A stretch of DNA of 64,000 nucleotides, taken from the NCBI RefSeq assembly GCF_937960835.1, contig NZ_CALGPC010000012.1:1-64000 (forward strand), given 5' to 3'. The translations under genes and the position numbers were made by a program. The notes beneath the pieces are model-generated. The model was not told where the DNA came from and did no database searches. It saw only the letters and a program-made list of their open reading frames with translations. Source of the DNA: an uncultured Ferrovibrio sp. (GTDB lineage: Bacteria > Pseudomonadota > Alphaproteobacteria > Ferrovibrionales > Ferrovibrionaceae). How positions within the stretch are numbered: position 1 is the first letter of the stretch; each line of letters starts with the position of its first letter. This document shows positions 16,823 to 26,439 of this stretch, in pieces.

Positions 16823-18727
16823 TCAGCCTCCGCCCTTCAACTCGGCAGCCGCGGTGGTGACGCCCGGTACCGAGCGCTCCTTGCGCGAGGGATCGCGCTT
16901 CTGCACTTCCAGCATGATGTCGCGCGCGATCGGCGCCGCCGCCGTGGAGCCGCCGCCGCCGTGCTCGACGATTACCGCGCAGGCATAGCGCGGCGCGTGG
17001 ATCGGCGCATAGGCGACGAACAGCGCGTGGTCGCGCTCTTCCCAGGGCTTCTCCTCGTTCTTGCGCACCCGGGTCTCGCGTTCCAGGCGGCTGATCCGGC
17101 GCACCTGGGCGGAGCCGGTCTTGCCGGCCATGGCATATTCGGCCAGCGTGATGCGGGCGCGCTGCGCGGTACCGCGCGGCGGCGAGGTGACGCGGATCAT
17201 GCCTTCCTGCGCCAGTTCCAGATATTCGCGCTTGATGCCGAGCGACGGCCAGCGGTCCTTGGCCAGCCGCTGATCCGGCTCGGGCCCAAAGGTGGCGCTG
17301 GGCCGCACGATACGCGGTTCAACAGCATATCCGCCGTTGGCAATGCGCGCAGCCATCACGGCAAGCTGCAGCGGCGTGGCCAAAACGTAGCCCTGCCCGA
17401 TGCCGGTGATCAGGTTCTCGCCCGGATGCCAAGGCTGGTTCAGGGCGGCGCGTTTCCATTCGCGCGTCGGGATCAGGCCCCTGCGCTCGCCGGTCACGTC
17501 CAGGCCTGTCACCGCGCCCAGGCCCAGCTTCTTCGCGACTTCGGCGATCTTGTCGACGCCAATGCGGCGCGCGGCTTCGTAGAAGAAGATGTCGCAGCTT
17601 TCCTCCAGGGCGGAGACGACATTCATGGCGCCATGGCCACCCTTCTTCCAGCAATGGAAGCGGGTGTTGCCGAATTCCATATGGCCCGGACAGAAAACGC
17701 GGGTGCTGGCATCCACCGCGCCGGCCTCCAGCGCGGCGATCGCCACCGCCATCTTGAAGGTGGAGCCGGGCGGATAGGTGCCCTGCACCGCCTTGTTGAT
17801 CAGCGGCTTGAACTTGTCGCTATTGAGCTGGCGCCACTGGGCCTGGGTGATGCCGACATTGAACCAGTTCGGATCGAAGCCGGGATTGGATACCAGCGCC
17901 AGGATGTCGCCGGTATGGACATCCATCACCACGGCGGCGCCGCTTTCCTCGCCGAAGCGCTGCATCGCCATGCGCTGCAGCTCGGCATCGATGGTCAGCA
18001 CCACATCGTCGCCGGGCTGGCCGTCGTAACGGGTCAGCTCGCGGATGGCGCGGCCATAGGCGTTGACTTCCATCTGGCTGTGACCGGCGCGCCCGCGCAG
18101 GCGCTCGTCATAGACTTTTTCCACGCCGCTCTTGCCGATGCGGAAGCCCGGCAGCTCGAGCAAGGGATCGTCGCCCTGGTCGCCTTCCGACACCGCGCCG
18201 ACATAGCCGACGACATGGGCGAAATCGGGCCCGAAGGGATAGTCGCGCGTCTCGCCCACATCGAGCTGCACGCCCGGCAGATCCGGACTATGCAGATTGA
18301 CCTTGGCGAAGTCGTCCCAGGACAGATTCTCGGCCACCACCACGGGTACGAATTTGCGGCGGCGCTCGATCTCGCGCTTGACCCTTTGTTTCTGCACCTC
18401 GTCGACCTGGATCAGTTCCGCCAGGGCGGCCAGGGTGGCATCGACATCGCGGGCCTGTTCAGCCACGATCAGCACACGATAGTTGCGGCGGTTGCTGGCC
18501 AGCTCGATGCCGTAGCGGTCGAGAATGCGGCCGCGGCGCGGCGGCAGCAGCCGCATGTTGATGCGGTTTTCCTCGGCCAGCAGCGTATATTTGTCGGATT
18601 CCAGAACCTGCAGGTAATACAGCCGGCCCGCCAGCACGCCGAACAGGGCGAGCTGCGCGGTGCCCAGCAGCAGGGCACGCCGCGTGAAGACGGCTTTCAG
18701 ATCGTTGTCGCGGCGATTGATGGCCAT
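16823..18727 (-). CDS. mrdA: Penicillin-binding protein 2 (peptidoglycan transpeptidase)
   Basis: 634 residues. One N-terminal membrane helix (LLGTAQLALFGVLAGRLYYLQ), a dimerisation domain with RGRILDRYGIELASNRRNYR, then the transpeptidase domain. The serine nucleophile is in YPPGSTFKMAV, the second motif is SCD in LEESCDIFFYEAARR, and the third is KTG in YAMAGKTGSAQVRR. It crosslinks peptidoglycan during lateral growth together with RodA. Length is typical. Sits between mreD (5-base gap) and rodA. Confidence 0.97.
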   Translation of the reverse strand: MAINRRDNDLKAVFTRRALLLGTAQLALFGVLAGRLYYLQVLESDKYTLLAEENRINMRLLPPRRGRILDRYGIELASNRRNYRVLIVAEQARDVDATLAALAELIQVDEVQKQRVKREIERRRKFVPVVVAENLSWDDFAKVNLHSPDLPGVQLDVGETRDYPFGPDFAHVVGYVGAVSEGDQGDDPLLELPGFRIGKSGVEKVYDERLRGRAGHSQMEVNAYGRAIRELTRYDGQPGDDVVLTIDAELQRMAMQRFGEESGAAVVMDVHTGDILALVSNPGFDPNWFNVGITQAQWRQLNSDKFKPLINKAVQGTYPPGSTFKMAVAIAALEAGAVDASTRVFCPGHMEFGNTRFHCWKKGGHGAMNVVSALEESCDIFFYEAARRIGVDKIAEVAKKLGLGAVTGLDVTGERRGLIPTREWKRAALNQPWHPGENLITGIGQGYVLATPLQLAVMAARIANGGYAVEPRIVRPSATFGPEPDQRLAKDRWPSLGIKREYLELAQEGMIRVTSPPRGTAQRARITLAEYAMAGKTGSAQVRRISRLERETRVRKNEEKPWEERDHALFVAYAPIHAPRYACAVIVEHGGGGSTAAAPIARDIMLEVQKRDPSRKERSVPGVTTAAAELKGGG

Positions 18728-18732
18728 GGCGT

Positions 18733-19254
18733 TCAGATCGGCGCGAGTGAGCGCAGATAGCGGCGCTCAAGGCGACTCAGCAGCCAATAGATAGCGGGAT
18801 AAATCGCAAGCGAAAGGCCCCATTGCCCGATCAGGGGCAGAACCGGCAGCAAAGTCCAATGCAGCAGGCACACAACAGCCCAGCCGCCCGCCGCGGTGAC
18901 CGTGGCGACGAGGGCAAAGCCCGACCAGTTCACCAGGAAGGATGAGCCGAGGAAAATCCGGCGCTGCGACACGCCAAGCGCGTGCACCAGCAGCAGGATC
19001 AGCGTATTAAGCCCCAGCGGGCCGCCGCCAAGCAGGTCGAGAAACAAGCCAATCAGCGCAGCACCCAGCATGGTCATCAGATCGGCGCGGAAGATGCTCC
19101 AGTAGAAAACCGCCATCAGGGCCAGCGCCGGGGCCACGGCGCCGAAATGCGGCAGACCGAGCGGCAGAAGGCCGATCAGGACCAGCACGAGGCTGCTCAG
19201 GAGCGGCAGCAGAGCGCGGGCGCGGCGGCTAGCTTGCCCGAGCAACGCAGACAT
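18733..19254 (-). CDS. mreD: Rod shape-determining protein MreD
   Basis: 173 residues, almost entirely hydrophobic with five to six membrane helices (LSSLVLVLIGLLPLGLPHFG; LIGLFLDLLGGGPLGLNTLI). The LGGGPLGLNTLILLL region is the most conserved part of the family. MreD is the inner-membrane partner of MreC in the elongation complex. Sequence conservation is low in this family, so the call leans on position between mreC and mrdA. Confidence 0.92.
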   Translation of the reverse strand: MSALLGQASRRARALLPLLSSLVLVLIGLLPLGLPHFGAVAPALALMAVFYWSIFRADLMTMLGAALIGLFLDLLGGGPLGLNTLILLLVHALGVSQRRIFLGSSFLVNWSGFALVATVTAAGGWAVVCLLHWTLLPVLPLIGQWGLSLAIYPAIYWLLSRLERRYLRSLAPI

Positions 19255-19265
19255 CGGCCCGCCTC

Positions 19266-20153
19266 CTAGCGTTGCTGCTGCGGCGGCGAAGCCAGCAGAA
19301 CTGGCTCGTCGGTTTCCAGCCTGGTTTCGTCGAACTGCATGATGCGCAGGAAATCGAGCCGCCCGATATCCACGAAGGGCCGCACCCGGGCCGCGCCATC
19401 GGCCAATGAGATCACTTCGCCCACCGGGATGCCGGCGGGGAACTGGCCGCCGTCGCCCGAGGTCACGACATGCTGGCCGATCGCCAGCTTGGCATGGCCG
19501 GGCAGATATTCCAGCTTGGGAAAGGGCGAGTTGTCGCCGGTCAGCACCGCGCGATGGCCGCCATCCTGCAGCATCACCGGCAGACGCGAGTTCAAGTCGG
19601 TCAGCAGCAGGATGCGTGCAGCGCGCTGGCCCACTTCTGCGACGCGGCCGGCATAACCGCCCGGGCCGATTGCCGCCTGCCCCTTCTTCACGCCGTCCTG
19701 GGCGCCGACATTGACCAGCACCGAGCGCACATAGGATCCGGCGCCGTCAGCGATCACGCGGCCGGTGACAAAAGTCTGGCTGATATCGGGGCCGGCCGCG
19801 AGCAGCCGCCGCAGGCTGGCATTGTCCTGTTCCAGCCGACGCGCGACCTCCTGCCATTGCAGCAGACGGGCATTCTCGGTGCGCAGGCGGAAATTCTCCT
19901 CATGGACATAGAGGATGTCTTCCACCCAGCCGACCATGGCATTGATCGCCGCCACCGGCTGTGCGATGGCGGAAAGCACCGGCTCGACAATATCGGCGAC
20001 GAAGGCGCGGGTGCGCTCGACCAAGGGGCGGTCGATGCGGCCCAGCAGGATCAGGCCGATGGCAGCGCCGAGCAGCAGCAGGAACGCGAAGCGCTGCAGC
20101 AGCAGCCGAAACGGCGCCGCGATCCATGCACTGCGTCCCGACCGTCTCGTCAT
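19266..20153 (-). CDS. mreC: Rod shape-determining protein MreC
   Basis: 295 residues: a basic N-terminus, one membrane helix (FAFLLLLGAAIGLILLG), a periplasmic coiled coil (about 85-125) and the beta domain containing FVTGRVIADGAGSYVRSVLV, NVGAQDGVKKGQAAIGPGG and AGRVAEVGQRAARILLLTD. MreC links cytoplasmic MreB to PBP2 in the periplasm. Length is normal. It lies 44 bases after mreB and 11 before mreD. Confidence 0.95.
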   Translation of the reverse strand: MTRRSGRSAWIAAPFRLLLQRFAFLLLLGAAIGLILLGRIDRPLVERTRAFVADIVEPVLSAIAQPVAAINAMVGWVEDILYVHEENFRLRTENARLLQWQEVARRLEQDNASLRRLLAAGPDISQTFVTGRVIADGAGSYVRSVLVNVGAQDGVKKGQAAIGPGGYAGRVAEVGQRAARILLLTDLNSRLPVMLQDGGHRAVLTGDNSPFPKLEYLPGHAKLAIGQHVVTSGDGGQFPAGIPVGEVISLADGAARVRPFVDIGRLDFLRIMQFDETRLETDEPVLLASPPQQQR

Positions 20154-20197
20154 GTGCCCCCGCGATGCCCTCCGGTTTGCCTATTCGACCGATGCGA

Positions 20198-21241
20198 TCA
20201 GTAAGGCGGGTTGTACAGAACGTGCTTGAGCGTCTTCATCTCTTCCAGCGCGCGGCCGGTGCCCAAAGCCACGCAGGACAGCGGCTCGTCGGCAATCGAA
20301 ACCGGCAGGCCGGTGGCATGGCGCAGCACGAGGTCGAGATTGCCCAGCAGCGCGCCGCCGCCGGTGAGCACGATGCCCTTGTCGACGATGTCGGCCGCCA
20401 GTTCCGGCGCGGTATGCTCCAGGGCGACCTTCACTGCCTCGACGATGGCACCCACCGGTTCGGCCAGGCTTTCGGCGATCTGGCGCTGGTTGATCACCAA
20501 TTCCTTCGGCACGCCGTTCATCAGGTCGCGGCCCTTGATCTCCATGGAGAGGCCATTGCCGTCTTCCGGCGGCGCGGCCGAGCCGATCTGCTTCTTGATG
20601 CGCTCGGCCGAGGCCTCGCCCACCAGCAAGTTATGATTGCGGCGGATATAGGCAATGATGGCTTCGTCCATCTTGTCGCCGCCGACGCGCACGCTGCGCG
20701 AATAGACGATGCCGCCGAGCGAGAGGACGGCAACTTCCGTGGTGCCGCCGCCGATATCGACCACCATCGAGCCGGTCGGCTCGGTGACCGGCAGGCCGGC
20801 ACCGATGGCGGCAGCCATCGGTTCCTCGATCAGGAAGACGCGGCGCGCGCCGGCGGATTCCGCAGAATCCATGATGGCGCGGCGCTCGACCGCGGTGGAG
20901 CCGGACGGCACGCAGATGATGACCTGCGGCGAGGCAAAGCTACGGCGGTTATGCACCTTGCGGATGAAATGCTTGATCATTTCCTCCGCCACTTCGAAGT
21001 CGGCGATGACGCCGTCGCGTAAGGGGCGGATGGCCTCGATGTTGCCGGGGGTACGGCCGAGCATCTGCTTGGCCTCGTCACCCACCGCGAGGACCTGCTT
21101 CTTGCCGCGGTTATTGGTGATGGCGACCACGGACGGCTCGTTCAAAACGATGCCCCGGCCCTTCACATAAACCAGCGTATTGGCCGTGCCGAGGTCAATC
21201 GCCATGTCGGCCGACATGAATCCCATCAAACGCGAAAACAT
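20198..21241 (-). CDS. mreB: Rod shape-determining protein MreB (bacterial actin)
   Basis: 347 residues, actin/HSP70 fold. Phosphate 1 motif AIDLGTANTLVYVKGRGIVL (about 15-34), phosphate 2 MVVDIGGGTTEVAVLSLGGI, and adenosine motif VLTGGGALLGNLD are all present. MreB filaments under the inner membrane direct lateral wall synthesis. A GAGGTGA ribosome site lies about eight bases before the ATG. It starts the shape operon, 78 bases after leuA on the same strand; that gap may contain the operon promoter. Confidence 0.98.
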   Translation of the reverse strand: MFSRLMGFMSADMAIDLGTANTLVYVKGRGIVLNEPSVVAITNNRGKKQVLAVGDEAKQMLGRTPGNIEAIRPLRDGVIADFEVAEEMIKHFIRKVHNRRSFASPQVIICVPSGSTAVERRAIMDSAESAGARRVFLIEEPMAAAIGAGLPVTEPTGSMVVDIGGGTTEVAVLSLGGIVYSRSVRVGGDKMDEAIIAYIRRNHNLLVGEASAERIKKQIGSAAPPEDGNGLSMEIKGRDLMNGVPKELVINQRQIAESLAEPVGAIVEAVKVALEHTAPELAADIVDKGIVLTGGGALLGNLDLVLRHATGLPVSIADEPLSCVALGTGRALEEMKTLKHVLYNPPY

Positions 21242-21319
21242 CGAGTAGTCACCTCACCGAAAACGTTGCGCCGTTATCGCTTTCGCACCGGAGCAGCGCA
21301 ACCCCCAGCCCCCGTATTT

Positions 21320-22885
21320 TCAGGCGCTCAATGCTGCCGGCGCGGTCTTCTCCCGCTTCACCAGCAGCTTGTTGAGCGCATGGATATAAGCCCGGCAGGA
21401 CGCCACCAAAGTATCGGCATCCGCCGCCTGCCCATTCACCGTCTTGCCCGCCTCTTCCAGCCGCACCGTCACCTCGGCCTGCGCATCCGTGCCCTGGGTC
21501 ACGGCATGGACCTGGTAGAGCTGCAGGTTGGCCTGGTGCGGGAACAAGGCCTTGATCGCATTGAAGGTGGCATCGACCGGGCCGTTGCCGGTCGCCTTGA
21601 CCGCCTTGAGCGCGCCGTCGATCTCCAGCTCCAGTTCGGCGGTCTGCGGCTCCTTCGAGCCGGCAACCACCTGGAGCGAGACGAAGCGGATGCGGTCGTT
21701 GCCATGGCTGACCGTGTCGTCGACCAGGGCGATGAGGTCTTCGTCGAAGACCTCCTTCTTGCGGTCGGCCAGATCCTTGAAGCGGCCGAATGCATCGTTG
21801 AGTTGATTCTCTGCCAGACGGAACCCGAGTTCCTCGAGCTTCTTGCGGAAGGCATGGCGGCCGGAATGCTTGCCCATCACCAGGGTCGAGCGGTTCAGGC
21901 CAACCGATTCCGGCGTCATGATCTCGTAGGTGCCGGCATGCTTCAGCATGCCGTCCTGATGGATGCCGCTTTCATGGGCGAAGGCATTGGCGCCGACGAT
22001 GGCCTTGTTGGGCTGCACGACGAAGCCGGTGACCGCCGAGACGAGCCGCGAGGCCTTCATGATCTCGGTGGTCTTGATGTTGGTCTCATAGGGCATGGCG
22101 TCGCCGCGGGTGCGCAGCGCCATGACGATTTCTTCCAGCGCGGCATTGCCGGCGCGTTCGCCCAGGCCGTTGATGGTGCATTCCACCTGGCGCGCGCCGC
22201 CGATCACGGCCGCCAGCGAGTTCGCCACCGCCAGGCCGAGGTCATTGTGGCAATGCGCGGAAAATCTGGCCTTGTCGCTGTTGGGGACGTTCTCGATCAG
22301 GTAGCGCATCAGCGCCGTGTATTCTTCCGGGATCGTGTAGCCGACCGTATCCGGCACGTTGATGGTCGTGGCGCCAGCCTTGATCGCGCTTTCGATCAGG
22401 CGGCAAAGGAATTCGCGGTCCGAGCGCGTGCCGTCCTCGCAGCTCCATTCCACGTCGTCGCACAGGTTGCGCGCATAGGACACGCTGTCGATCACCGCCT
22501 GATGGACCTGCTCGGGGTCCATCTGCAGCTTGTATTTCATATGCAGCGGCGAGGTGGAGATGAAGGTGTGAATGCGCGCCTGCTTGGCGGGCTTTAAAGC
22601 TTCCCAGGCACGGTCGATATCCTTGCGGCCCGCGCGGCTGAGGCCGCAGACGATGGAGTTGGTGACGCGCTTGGCGATTTCATGAACCGCTTCGAAGTCG
22701 CCGTTGGATGCGATGGGGAAGCCGGCCTCGATCACATCGACGCCCATGCCTTCCAGCACGGCGGCGATCTTCAGCTTCTCTTCCAAATTCATCGAGGCGC
22801 CGGGCGATTGTTCGCCGTCGCGCAGGGTGGTGTCGAAAATGATTACGCGGTCGCGGCCGCGCGCCTGTTCCGGAGCATTAGCCAT
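21320..22885 (-). CDS. leuA: 2-isopropylmalate synthase
   Basis: 521 residues. It condenses acetyl-CoA with 2-oxoisovalerate in the first committed step of leucine synthesis. The metal/substrate motif IIFDTTLRDGEQSPGASMNL is near the N-terminus and SAHCHNDLGLAVANSLAAV carries the HxH metal ligands. The C-terminal third is the leucine-sensing allosteric domain (LELEIDGALKAVKATGNGPV). The ATG at 22885 has an AAGGG ribosome site; the frame extends further upstream but without family-like sequence. No leucine-rich leader peptide was found upstream, so attenuation is not supported. Confidence 0.96.
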   Translation of the reverse strand: MANAPEQARGRDRVIIFDTTLRDGEQSPGASMNLEEKLKIAAVLEGMGVDVIEAGFPIASNGDFEAVHEIAKRVTNSIVCGLSRAGRKDIDRAWEALKPAKQARIHTFISTSPLHMKYKLQMDPEQVHQAVIDSVSYARNLCDDVEWSCEDGTRSDREFLCRLIESAIKAGATTINVPDTVGYTIPEEYTALMRYLIENVPNSDKARFSAHCHNDLGLAVANSLAAVIGGARQVECTINGLGERAGNAALEEIVMALRTRGDAMPYETNIKTTEIMKASRLVSAVTGFVVQPNKAIVGANAFAHESGIHQDGMLKHAGTYEIMTPESVGLNRSTLVMGKHSGRHAFRKKLEELGFRLAENQLNDAFGRFKDLADRKKEVFDEDLIALVDDTVSHGNDRIRFVSLQVVAGSKEPQTAELELEIDGALKAVKATGNGPVDATFNAIKALFPHQANLQLYQVHAVTQGTDAQAEVTVRLEEAGKTVNGQAADADTLVASCRAYIHALNKLLVKREKTAPAALSA

Positions 22886-23516
22886 AATACACCCTTCCCT
22901 CGGGCCGCCCTGGGGTCTCCGCCGGCTGCCACGCCCGATTTCGCCGTCGTTTCCGTAGCTTAACCATAGTGTACACGCTTCGGCCGGGTCCAATCAAAGG
23001 GCGAAAAACATCACGGGGTCAAAAACTTACCCGGTCACTCTCCGATAGCATGCTTAAAAGAGGGTGAATGACTACCGCTGCGCGACGTTAAGAAGCGGTT
23101 ATCTGGAAAGTGGCAGAAAACCAGGATCGATCGCGCCCAGAGGTGGAAAATCTCCTCAAAATGGCGGTCAAAGCGGCCCGCCGGCTTCATTTGCAGGCGA
23201 TCATCCCCCTCCCCCGCCTGTTGGGGGGAAGCCCCGCGCCGGCCAAGGCGATCCTTTATGCCGCCGCAGCCGCCAGAGCCCCGCCCGGCCCCTTGCCCGC
23301 GCCGGCAGGCCCGGCCCATCGGCGCGTCGCAAGCTGGCGCAACTGGAAGGCTACCAGCCGCGAGCTTTCTGGTCCTGCAGCAGACCGTCACGGGCATCGT
23401 CATAGAGTCCGCCATCGTCATCGAGCAGCTCTGACGCATAGCCGCCTGCCCCGGCGTAAACTCGCCAGCCGCAAAGAGCCCCGCTAACCTGCCTCTCAGA
23501 GTCGAGGGAGGACAGC
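22886..23516. other. 631-base region with no convincing gene
   Basis: This stretch lies between the divergent leuA and SDR genes. Several short open frames occur on both strands, but they have low-complexity Pro/Ala/Arg composition and no ribosome sites. A GC-rich run around 23200-23320 includes a CCCCC/GGGGG hairpin at about 23213-23229. It presumably holds both promoters. Confidence 0.5.
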
Positions 23517-24257
23517 ATGACGGCTTGGCAGCAGGCATTGGATTTCAGCGGCAAGACGGTTCTCGTCACCGGCGGATCGGATGGCATCGGCTATGGCGTG
23601 GCGCGCGCGTTTGAAGCGCTTGGCGCGAAAGTGTCGGTGACCGGCACGCGCGAAGCTTCGGCCTACGATCAGGATTTCAGCGGCCTGGATTTCCATCGCC
23701 TTGATGTGTCCGATCCGGCTTCCGTCAAAGCGGTGACGGCGAAGTTCGATGCGCTGGATGTTCTGGTGAACTGCGTCGGCATCGTCCTCTACAAGGGCCA
23801 AGAATTCGAGCGCGAGCATTTCGCCCGCGTGGTCAATGTCAATCTCACCGGCGTGATGGATCTTTGCACCAGCCTGCAGCCCGCGCTGGCGAAACGGCAG
23901 GGCTGCATCGTCAATCTCGATTCCGTGGTGACCGAGCAGGCGGCGCGCAACAATCCGGCCTATTCGGCCAGCAAGATCGGCCTGAAGCATCTGAACAAGG
24001 CGCTGGCGATGAAATGGGGCAAGCAGGGCATTCGCGTGAACGGCGTCGGGCCCGGCTTCGTGCCGACCAAGATGACCGCCAACCAGAGCAGCCCGGAAGC
24101 CATCTCCGCCTTCAATGCCAAGCTGCCGCTGGGCCGCACCGGCACGCCGGACGACATCGCCGGCGCGGTGCTGTTCCTGGCTTCGCCGCTGGCGGCTTAC
24201 GTCACCGGCCAGTCGCTGCTGGTCGATGGCGGATTGACGCTGCTGGGCGCCTTATAA
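23517..24257 (+). CDS. SDR family NAD(P)-dependent oxidoreductase
   Basis: 246 residues, classical short-chain dehydrogenase. The cofactor loop VLVTGGSDGIGYGVAR is at about 16-31, NCVG replaces the usual NNAG in DVLVNCVGIVL, and the catalytic Ser (NLDSVV) and YSASK motifs are 13 residues apart as expected. It ends with the common YVTGQSLLVDGGLTLLG. Substrate unknown; resemblance is to ketoreductase/xylulose-reductase-like SDRs. A GGGAGGA ribosome site precedes the ATG. The next gene begins 31 bases later but has different composition. Confidence 0.9.
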   Translation: MTAWQQALDFSGKTVLVTGGSDGIGYGVARAFEALGAKVSVTGTREASAYDQDFSGLDFHRLDVSDPASVKAVTAKFDALDVLVNCVGIVLYKGQEFEREHFARVVNVNLTGVMDLCTSLQPALAKRQGCIVNLDSVVTEQAARNNPAYSASKIGLKHLNKALAMKWGKQGIRVNGVGPGFVPTKMTANQSSPEAISAFNAKLPLGRTGTPDDIAGAVLFLASPLAAYVTGQSLLVDGGLTLLGAL

Positions 24258-24288
24258 AATACATTTCTCTACCCTTCCGATTCGCACC

Positions 24289-25128
24289 ATGCGCTTCGAC
24301 TCCGCCTTTGTTCGCAGCCCTCAGAGGCTGGCACGCTGGATGTACGACAATACCGGGCTCAGTTTCGACCAGATTGCCGAATATTGCGGACTGCATTCTC
24401 TTGAGATTCGTGCCATCGCTAACGGTGAGTTTCGCGACCTTGGGCCTGACATCAATCCGCTGTTTCTCGGCATGCTTAGTCAGGCCGAGATCACACGGTG
24501 CGAATCCGATGTGACGAGCCGTCTGGCATTGCGTGCGGACTGGTTGAGCAAACCGCCCCAAATTGACAGCTATACGGAGGCCGACACGGATTCTGACGAT
24601 CGCGTCATATCGGCAGACGTTGTAAAGCTGTTTTACCTTTACTACGGGCGAAATGCATGGCACTCAACTTGGACAGAGTGGTATCGGGAGGATGGCAGTT
24701 TTCACGTCAGCTATAATGCCGCCTGTGATGCGGCGGAACGCTGGCGGGTTCAGGGGAGCACATTCTATCTGACGGAGATACCCGCGCTGTCCTTCCGCTC
24801 AAACGGACTTACGATACTGGTATTTCAGACCAGCAATTCCGACCGTCTTGACCAGTTGGACAGAGAACCAGGAATTGCTCCGCACTACGCGAAAGCACTC
24901 TATGATTTTTGGGAGGATCTTCCAGACTGGATTCTGGTTAAGGCCATGAGGGGAAACTACCTTCTACCTCAGCTTCAGCCCGGACAAACGCTGCAATCCT
25001 ATAAATCCGAGGCTCGACCAGGACAGATGAAGTGGCACCCACGTAGACAAAAGCCTTTCGACGGAAACAGCTTTGTCACATGGGCAAGCATCTACAATCG
25101 CCGATTGGCGGCGGAAGCGACCACCTGA
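24289..25128 (+). CDS. DUF1013/TrcR-like N-terminal domain fused to an unknown C-terminal domain
   Basis: 279 residues. Residues about 16-75 (RWMYDNTGLSFDQIAEYCGL then HSLEIRAIANGEF) read like the N-terminal helix-turn-helix core of DUF1013 proteins, the family of the alphaproteobacterial cell-cycle regulator TrcR, including the ITRCESD tail of that region. The remaining 200 residues are not that family. They are rich in Trp and Tyr (LYYGRNAWHSTWTEWYRE; YDFWEDLPDWILVKAMRGNY) and unrecognised. GC and codon use are clearly lower than the flanking genes, suggesting horizontal transfer. No ribosome site is obvious, and the ATG lies 31 bases after the SDR stop. Likely DNA-binding by inference only. 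Confidence 0.6.
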   Translation: MRFDSAFVRSPQRLARWMYDNTGLSFDQIAEYCGLHSLEIRAIANGEFRDLGPDINPLFLGMLSQAEITRCESDVTSRLALRADWLSKPPQIDSYTEADTDSDDRVISADVVKLFYLYYGRNAWHSTWTEWYREDGSFHVSYNAACDAAERWRVQGSTFYLTEIPALSFRSNGLTILVFQTSNSDRLDQLDREPGIAPHYAKALYDFWEDLPDWILVKAMRGNYLLPQLQPGQTLQSYKSEARPGQMKWHPRRQKPFDGNSFVTWASIYNRRLAAEATT

Positions 25129-25195
25129 GGTCAGTTCATCCCATGCACCGCCTCCAGCCGTTAGAACATTTCGATCATTAAAATGAGGTTTCTCG

Positions 25196-26377
25196 TCAGG
25201 CGCGCTGATACAGCGTCACCACGCAGGCGCCGCCAAGGCCCAGATTATGCTGCAGCGCGAGGCGCGCGCCTTCCACCTGCCGCGCTTCCGCCGTGCCACG
25301 AAGCTGATGCGTCAGCTCGTAGCATTGCGCAAGACCGGTGGCGCCGAGGGGGTGGCCTTTCGAAAGCAGTCCACCGGATGGATTGGTGACGACCTTGCCG
25401 CCATAGGTGTTGTCGCCATCTTCGACGAAGCGCTCGGCCTCGCCGTCGGCGCAAAGCCCCAGCGCCTCGTAGGTGATCAGCTCGTTATGGGCAAAGCAGT
25501 CATGCAGCTCGACCACGTCGAGATCCTCCGGTCCGATGCCAGCCTGCTCATAGACCTTATCGGCGGCCGCGCGGCTCATATCGGCGCCGACCACCTGCAT
25601 CATGTCGCGCGCCTCGAAAGTCGAAGGATAATCCGTCGTCATCGCCTGCGCGGCGATGCGGATATCGCTGCGCAGGCCATGTTTGGCGGCGAATGTCTCC
25701 GATACCAATAGGGCCGCCGCTGCGCCGCAGGTCGGCGGGCAGGCCATCAGGCGCGTCATCACGCCGGGCCAGATCACCTGCGCGTTCATCACGTCATCGA
25801 CGCTGACCTCCTGACGGAACAGCGCCAGCGGATTGTTTTTGGCATGGCGGCTCGCCTTGGCGCGGATGCGCGCAAAGGTCTCCAGCCTGGTGCCGTATTT
25901 CTGCATATGGCTTAAGCCCGCGCCGCCGAAATAGCGCAAGGCGAGCGGAATGTCGGGCTGCCCGACGATATCGTCGCAGACCTTGTCGAATTCCACAAAG
26001 GGGCTGGGGCGGTCCTGATAGACCGAGCCCAGAGCGCCGGGCTTCATCTGCTCGAACCCGAGCGCAAGCACGCAGTCGGCCGCGCCGCTTTCGACCGCCT
26101 GCCGCGCCAGGAACAGGGCCGTCGAGCCGGTCGAGCAGTTGTTGTTGACGTTGATCACCGGAATGCCGGTCATGCCGACGCGATAGAGCGCCTTCTGGCC
26201 GCAGGTGCTGTCGCCATAGACATAGCCCGCATAGGCCTGCTGCACGGCATCGTAGCCAATGCCTGCATCCTTCAGCGCCAGCCTGGCCGCCTCCGCGCCC
26301 AACTCGTCATAGGGGGCAGAGGCGCCGGGCTTCGCGAACGGAATCATGCCGACGCCGGCGACAATGACTTTGGCCAT
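25196..26377 (-). CDS. SCP-x type thiolase (acetyl-CoA acetyltransferase/lipid-transfer protein family)
   Basis: 393 residues, thiolase fold. The nucleophilic cysteine is Cys 81 in NVNNNCSTGSTALFLA. The second half has VVELHDCFAHNELITYEALG and NPSGGLLSKGHPLGATGLAQ, with the catalytic His in GHPLGATG. This pattern is that of SCP-x/lipid-transfer thiolases, which cleave 3-ketoacyl-CoAs of branched or steroid side chains, rather than PhaA-type enzymes. A strong AGGAGG ribosome site lies before the ATG. No other beta-oxidation gene is adjacent, so the substrate is open. Confidence 0.88.
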   Translation of the reverse strand: MAKVIVAGVGMIPFAKPGASAPYDELGAEAARLALKDAGIGYDAVQQAYAGYVYGDSTCGQKALYRVGMTGIPVINVNNNCSTGSTALFLARQAVESGAADCVLALGFEQMKPGALGSVYQDRPSPFVEFDKVCDDIVGQPDIPLALRYFGGAGLSHMQKYGTRLETFARIRAKASRHAKNNPLALFRQEVSVDDVMNAQVIWPGVMTRLMACPPTCGAAAALLVSETFAAKHGLRSDIRIAAQAMTTDYPSTFEARDMMQVVGADMSRAAADKVYEQAGIGPEDLDVVELHDCFAHNELITYEALGLCADGEAERFVEDGDNTYGGKVVTNPSGGLLSKGHPLGATGLAQCYELTHQLRGTAEARQVEGARLALQHNLGLGGACVVTLYQRA

Positions 26378-26439
26378 GACGTTTCCTCCTGCTGTTTTGC
26401 GCGAAGTCTACGGCAGATGCGGCCTGGCACAAACGAAAA

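Noticed and set aside
16706..18760. Open frame of 684 codons on the plus strand
   Set aside because: Antisense to mrdA, which has full penicillin-binding motifs in the correct order.
22886..23060. Possible leucine leader peptide and attenuator before leuA
   Set aside because: No run of Leu codons in any short frame with a ribosome site, and no competing hairpins ending in a T-tract.
23035..23538. Frames of 167 codons (minus) and 113-125 codons (plus) in the leuA-SDR gap
   Set aside because: Low-complexity Pro/Ala/Arg/Ser composition, no ribosome sites, no family resemblance.
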